Assembly: GCA_002405445.1 (NCBI GenBank)
Contig: DHLV01000154.1
Span: 1,791 to 19,401 of the forward strand
Length of the DNA: 17,611 nt
Direction: 5' to 3'
DNA from: Flammeovirgaceae bacterium UBA4659
GTDB lineage: Bacteria; Bacteroidota; Bacteroidia; Cytophagales; Cyclobacteriaceae
Shown: piece after piece, positions 14,060 through 17,611 of the stretch
How the letters are laid out: each line of letters begins with the position of its first letter
Position numbering within the stretch: the first letter of the stretch is position 1
Made by a program: the position numbers and the translations under genes
The notes under the pieces: model-generated
The model's input: the letters and a program-made list of their open reading frames with translations, nothing else
What the model was told of the DNA's origin: nothing
Database searches by the model: none

Positions 14060-16618
14060 TTACTCGCTCTTCTTCTCTTTTGACGAAGTCTTGGCCTTTT
14101 TCACTTTGATGGTCAGCGATTCGCCCGTACCCTCATAGTCGGCCAAAATTGTTCCGCCCTCGGTAACTTCACCTTTCAAGATTTCTTCAGCAACCGGGTC
14201 TTCCAAATACTTTTGAATAGCGCGGTTTAACGGGCGTGCGCCAAACTGCTGGTCGTATCCTTTTTCTGCTAAGAAGTCTTTCGCTTTTTCGGTTAACTCA
14301 ACATTATAACCCAGCGACAAAATGCGGGCAAACAATTTGCCCAACGTAATGTCAATGATCTTGTGGATATGTTCGCGTTGCAGAGAATTAAACACAATCA
14401 CGTCATCCAAACGATTCAGGAACTCAGGACTGAAAGCACGCTTCAAAGCACTTTGTATCGTTGACTTCATCAGCTCCTCTTCATTTTCGCGCTTTGCTTT
14501 AGTTGCAAACCCGATGCCTGCTCCAAAATCCTTCAGATCGCGAACGCCAATGTTGGAAGTCATGATGATGATCGTATTTCTAAAATCAACCCTGCGACCC
14601 AGGCCATCAGTAAGAATGCCATCGTCAAGTACTTGCAATAAGATATTGAATACATCGGGGTGCGCTTTTTCGATTTCATCCAACAGCACCACCGAGTAAG
14701 GCTTGCGTCTTACTTTTTCCGTCAATTGACCGCCCTCTTCGTAACCCACGTATCCCGGAGGAGCACCCACCAGTCGCGATACCGAAAATTTTTCCATGTA
14801 TTCGCTCATGTCGATGCGCACGAGCGTATCGTCTTTGTCAAACAAGTAGTTGGCCAGCACTTTTGCCAACTCGGTTTTTCCTACACCTGTTGGCCCCAAA
14901 AAAATAAATGATCCGATAGGCTTCCGCGGGTCTTTCAAGCCCACCCGCGTCCGCTGGATCGCTTTCACCAATTTTTTGATTGCTTCTTCTTGTCCGATCA
15001 CCTTACCGCTCAGTTGCTCGGCCATCCCCAACAATTTATTGCTTTCTTTTTGCGCAATACGATTGGCAGGTATGCCTGTCATCATACCAATGACATCGGC
15101 CACATTTTCTTCAGTAACGGTATATTTTTCTGTCCTTGTTTTTTCTTCCCAGCGAGCCTTTGCCAAATCAAGCTGCTCCATCAATTTCTTCTCTTTATCG
15201 CGCAATTGTGCGGCTTCCTCGTATTTCTGGCTTTTTACCACACGATTCTTTTCTTTCTTCACCTCGTCAATGGCGGTCTCAAACTTCACAATTTCCTCAG
15301 GCACGTGTATGTTATTGATGTGCACACGGGCACCGGCTTCATCGAGCACATCAATCGCTTTATCAGGTAAAAACCGATCGCTGATATAGCGGTCAGACAG
15401 TTTTACGCACGCTTCCACTGCTTCTTTCGTGTAGCTTACATGGTGATGATCTTCGTATTTTTCTTTGATGTTTTCCAAGATCTGAATGGTCTCGTCCACT
15501 GTGGTTGAATCCACCATCACCATTTGAAAACGCCTTGCCAGCGCTCCGTCTTTTTCGATGTATTGGCGGTATTCATCTAGCGTGGTAGCGCCAATGCATT
15601 GGATTTCGCCACGCGCCAAGGCAGGTTTAAACATGTTGGAGGCATCCAGCGACCCGGAGGCGCCTCCTGCGCCAACAATGGTGTGAAGTTCATCAATGAA
15701 GAGGATAACATCAGGTGATTTCTCTAGTTCGTTCATCACCGCTTTCATTCGCTCTTCAAACTGACCGCGGTATTTTGTTCCTGCAACCAACGAAGCCAGA
15801 TCCAGCGTTACCACGCGTTTTCCAAATAACACTCGCGCAACTTTCTTTTGCACAATGCGGAGGGCCAGGCCCTCGGCAATAGCAGTTTTGCCTACACCCG
15901 GTTCGCCAATCAAAATGGGGTTATTTTTCTTTCTTCGGCTCAGAATTTGCGCAACGCGTTCAATTTCTTTTTCGCGGCCCACTATCGGATCAAGTTTGTT
16001 CTCTTCCGCCAGTTTGGTCAAATCGCGCCCGAAATTATCTAAAACCGGTGTACGGGATTTTTCACTGCCTTTCTTCTCTTTACCTGCGCCAGTGCCAGTG
16101 GCGCCACTTCCAAACATTTTTGACGAGTCGTCATCTGGATCGTCTGTATCAGACGATGCAGTGGGCTGGTCTTGTTGGTACTCTAACATCTCTTTCACCA
16201 CATCGTAAGCGACATCAAATTTGTTTAGGATTTGGGTCGCCAGGTTGTCGGGATCTCTCAAAATGGAAAGCAGCAGGTGCTCTGTTCCGATCAATTGTGC
16301 TTTGAAGACTTTGGCTTCAAGGTAGGTAATCTTCAATGTTTTTTCAGAGGCGCGCGTGAGCGGGATGTTTGCCAGGTTTTTGATTTCATGTGTGGCAGTG
16401 CCTTTCGAAACGCGTTCGATCTCTCCGCGAAGTTGATCCAAGGGCACGCCCAATTTTTTCAATACGCTCACGGCAACTCCTTCGCCTTCGCGTATCATGC
16501 CCAATATCAGGTGTTCAGTGCCGATATAATCATGACCTAAGCGAAGTGCTTCTTCCCGGCTTAACGAAATTACCTCTTTAACCCGGTTAGAAAATTTTGC
16601 TTCCATATTGTTTGGCAT
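14060..16618 (-). CDS. clpC: ClpC-type AAA+ unfoldase of the Clp protease
   Basis: An 852-residue two-ring AAA+ chaperone that unfolds substrates and feeds them to ClpP. The Clp N-domain repeats occupy 5-147 ([27 protein letters not shown]). After a low-complexity linker (150-190) rich in Ser, Asp and Gly come AAA1 with Walker A GEPGVGKT (238-245) and Walker B VILFIDE, a UVR-like middle domain (about 455-485, [15 protein letters not shown]), and AAA2 with Walker A GPTGVGKT (575-582) and Walker B VVLLDE. IGF at 702-704 is the ClpP-docking tripeptide, so this is a protease partner and not a ClpB disaggregase. The start is the ATG at 16618 ([11 protein letters not shown]); the ATG at 16606 ([12 protein letters not shown]) matches the usual start of relatives and is equally likely. 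Confidence 0.96.
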   Translation of the reverse strand: MPNNMEAKFSNRVKEVISLSREEALRLGHDYIGTEHLILGMIREGEGVAVSVLKKLGVPLDQLRGEIERVSKGTATHEIKNLANIPLTRASEKTLKITYLEAKVFKAQLIGTEHLLLSILRDPDNLATQILNKFDVAYDVVKEMLEYQQDQPTASSDTDDPDDDSSKMFGSGATGTGAGKEKKGSEKSRTPVLDNFGRDLTKLAEENKLDPIVGREKEIERVAQILSRRKKNNPILIGEPGVGKTAIAEGLALRIVQKKVARVLFGKRVVTLDLASLVAGTKYRGQFEERMKAVMNELEKSPDVILFIDELHTIVGAGGASGSLDASNMFKPALARGEIQCIGATTLDEYRQYIEKDGALARRFQMVMVDSTTVDETIQILENIKEKYEDHHHVSYTKEAVEACVKLSDRYISDRFLPDKAIDVLDEAGARVHINNIHVPEEIVKFETAIDEVKKEKNRVVKSQKYEEAAQLRDKEKKLMEQLDLAKARWEEKTRTEKYTVTEENVADVIGMMTGIPANRIAQKESNKLLGMAEQLSGKVIGQEEAIKKLVKAIQRTRVGLKDPRKPIGSFIFLGPTGVGKTELAKVLANYLFDKDDTLVRIDMSEYMEKFSVSRLVGAPPGYVGYEEGGQLTEKVRRKPYSVVLLDEIEKAHPDVFNILLQVLDDGILTDGLGRRVDFRNTIIIMTSNIGVRDLKDFGAGIGFATKAKRENEEELMKSTIQSALKRAFSPEFLNRLDDVIVFNSLQREHIHKIIDITLGKLFARILSLGYNVELTEKAKDFLAEKGYDQQFGARPLNRAIQKYLEDPVAEEILKGEVTEGGTILADYEGTGESLTIKVKKAKTSSKEKKSE

Positions 16619-16635
16619 AGCTAGGTTACAATCTG

Positions 16636-16666
16636 TAAATGTAAATTTTTAATTGATAACTGGCAA
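16636..16666 (-). promoter_or_regulatory. Predicted clpC promoter
   Basis: On the minus strand, TACATTTA (16643-16636) differs from TANNTTTG in the last base, and TTG (16666-16664) lies 20 bases upstream. The predicted start near 16632 gives a short leader to either candidate ATG. Confidence 0.45.
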
Positions 16667-16696
16667 AATGAGCTAATCCGATCTCTACAAACTGAT

Positions 16697-16714
16697 AAGT
16701 CAAACGTTTGACTT
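16697..16714. promoter_or_regulatory. Perfect 18-bp palindrome upstream of clpC, candidate operator
   Basis: AAGTCAAACGTTTGACTT is its own exact reverse complement. It lies in the 107-bp gap between wbqC and clpC, about 30 bases upstream of the predicted clpC -33 element. It resembles neither CIRCE nor the direct-repeat CtsR site. As RNA it could form a 7-bp stem with an ACGT loop, but no T run follows on either strand, so a dimeric regulator site is more likely than a terminator. Confidence 0.6.
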
Positions 16715-16725
16715 GAATTATTTGT

Positions 16726-17352
16726 TCATTCTTGCGCAGAAGTTTTGATGTACCTATTGGCGTTGGGCCCTGTGCAAAACAAAACATCAACCACGCTCAA
16801 ATTGGCCACAAAATTACTGCCAAAAACCTGTTGGTAGTGTTCCGTGCGATGCCGCGTGCGGGCTGCATGATTTGTTTTATTGCTGATCACGTTTCTGTGG
16901 TCGATCACTCCAGGTGGATAGTTTTGCTGATATGACACCGTTTCAGCAATGGCAATTTCAAGATTCAGGCTGCGCAGGCAGAAGGAAAGCAGACTTTTGT
17001 TGAAGTCAAATAAAAAACGATGCTGCTGAAACATGATCGCGTGCAGTGCATCACTATAATATTCAAAGAAGGGAGCATTTTCATAAGCCGACCGGATAGA
17101 TCGCCAATGATTGTTGCGCCACCGGGGGGAAGCATCCAGTTGAACCGCCCCCATGGGCACTTTGCCATGTTTGGCTGTGGTGGGCACCACCAGCATGAGC
17201 CGGCCCTGCGATGTATTGATGTGGCACCTCGACCTATAACTCTGTCTTACATAGTGTTCATACTTTTCCAAATCTACCTGGTGGTGAGGCAGCAGTGCAC
17301 AAAAGTACTCAACACACGGCAGGTAGTGGGGTTCAATTACAATGGTTGACAC
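16726..17352 (-). CDS. WbqC family protein
   Basis: A 208-residue protein of the WbqC family, named from an O-antigen cluster but of unproven biochemistry. Family signatures visible are EPHYLPCVEYF near the N-terminus, YEHYVRQSYRSRCHI, LVVPT, WRNNHWRSIRSAYENAPFFEYY, and a C-terminal YQQVFGSNFVANLSVVDVLFCTGPNA. The only sensible start is a GTG at 17352, giving MSTIVIEPHYLP. The start lies 10 bases after the accD stop, so the two are probably co-transcribed. clpC follows 107 bases later but seems to have its own promoter. Confidence 0.88.
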   Translation of the reverse strand: MSTIVIEPHYLPCVEYFCALLPHHQVDLEKYEHYVRQSYRSRCHINTSQGRLMLVVPTTAKHGKVPMGAVQLDASPRWRNNHWRSIRSAYENAPFFEYYSDALHAIMFQQHRFLFDFNKSLLSFCLRSLNLEIAIAETVSYQQNYPPGVIDHRNVISNKTNHAARTRHRTEHYQQVFGSNFVANLSVVDVLFCTGPNANRYIKTSAQE

Positions 17353-17362
17353 CGAGGCTGTT

Positions 17363-17611
17363 CTAGCGCAACATTTTTAACAGCGTGGTGAGGCGTTGCT
17401 TGAGGCTTCTTCTGTCTATGATGAAATCGAGGAAGCCATGTTCGAGCACAAATTCTGCGCTCTGAAAACCCTGCGGCAGGTCTTTGCCGATAGTCTCTCG
17501 TATCACACGCGGGCCGGCAAAACCAATCAATGCGCCCGGCTCGGCTATGTTAAAATCTCCCAGCATGGCAAAAGACGCTGTCACACCTCCTGTGGTGGGG
17601 TCTGTAAGCAG
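17363..17611 (-). CDS. accD: Acetyl-CoA carboxylase carboxyltransferase subunit beta, C-terminal part
   Basis: This is the AccD subunit of acetyl-CoA carboxylase, which makes malonyl-CoA for fatty-acid synthesis. Only the last 82 codons are present; the reading frame runs off the window at 17611. The visible sequence has the carboxyltransferase core [17 protein letters not shown], then [40 protein letters not shown] and the closing [16 protein letters not shown], all standard for AccD. It ends in TAG at 17365-17363, 10 bases before the wbqC start. Confidence 0.96.
   Translation of the reverse strand: MLTDPTTGGVTASFAMLGDFNIAEPGALIGFAGPRVIRETIGKDLPQGFQSAEFVLEHGFLDFIIDRRSLKQRLTTLLKMLR

Noticed and set aside
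14060..16618. Several long plus-strand open frames inside clpC
   Set aside because: They lie antisense to a fully conserved gene, have no family features and mirror its codon structure.
16697..16714. Terminator of wbqC formed by the palindrome
   Set aside because: A hairpin is possible, but the bases after it on the minus strand (ATCAGTTTG) lack a T run.
1..17611. CRISPR arrays, insertion sequences, phage or toxin-antitoxin genes
   Set aside because: No regularly spaced repeats, transposase or integrase motifs, or small paired toxin-like genes are visible.

Overview
This window looks like chromosomal DNA from a member of the Bacteroidota, most likely the Cytophagales. The clues are promoter-like TTG / TANNTTTG elements in place of the enterobacterial -35/-10, little use of Shine-Dalgarno sites, a TonB-dependent receptor paired with a lipoprotein binding protein, ClpC and WbqC proteins of Bacteroidota type, and the small Cys-rich DUF5522 family. 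I see no phage, transposon, plasmid or CRISPR signature.

Layout. (1) 1-978: the 3' part of a Prx6-type peroxiredoxin gene ending in a strong terminator, then a convergent Tat-signal Dabb protein gene. (2) 985-5858: a TetR-family regulator (minus strand, followed by the Dabb gene) diverges from a tight three-gene run: isocitrate dehydrogenase (Thermus/Rickettsia-type, about 485 aa), a DUF6671 protein with two predicted C-terminal zinc ribbons, and isocitrate dehydrogenase kinase/phosphatase AceK. The stop of icd touches the start of DUF6671, and aceK begins a few bases after DUF6671. (3) 5899-5973: tRNA-Pro(CGG). (4) 6007-11649: a vitamin B12 region. It holds a BtuF-like lipoprotein (minus), a well-formed cobalamin riboswitch, a BtuB-like TonB-dependent receptor (plus), a Dph6-like PP-loop ATPase that appears frameshifted near its N-terminus, a DUF5522 mini-protein, and MeaB (minus), the GTPase chaperone of B12-dependent methylmalonyl-CoA mutase. 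(5) 11708-13994: a CHASE2 membrane protein without any visible output domain and a secreted FecR-like/TPR-like partner, closed by a strong terminator. (6) 14060-17611: minus-strand clpC, preceded by a perfect 18-bp palindrome, then wbqC and the 3' end of accD.

How the genes work together. The icd operon encodes both the enzyme at the TCA/glyoxylate branch point and the enzyme that would switch it by phosphorylation. The serine equivalent to the E. coli phospho-site (S83 in SLNV) is conserved, so AceK regulation of this non-enterobacterial-type IDH is plausible. The unknown DUF6671 protein between them is the best candidate for an undescribed component. The B12 block couples uptake (BtuB/BtuF) to a B12-dependent enzyme's chaperone (MeaB), with the Dph6-like ATPase as a possible B12-associated gene of unknown role.

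All calls come from reading the sequence; no searches, alignments or folding runs were made.
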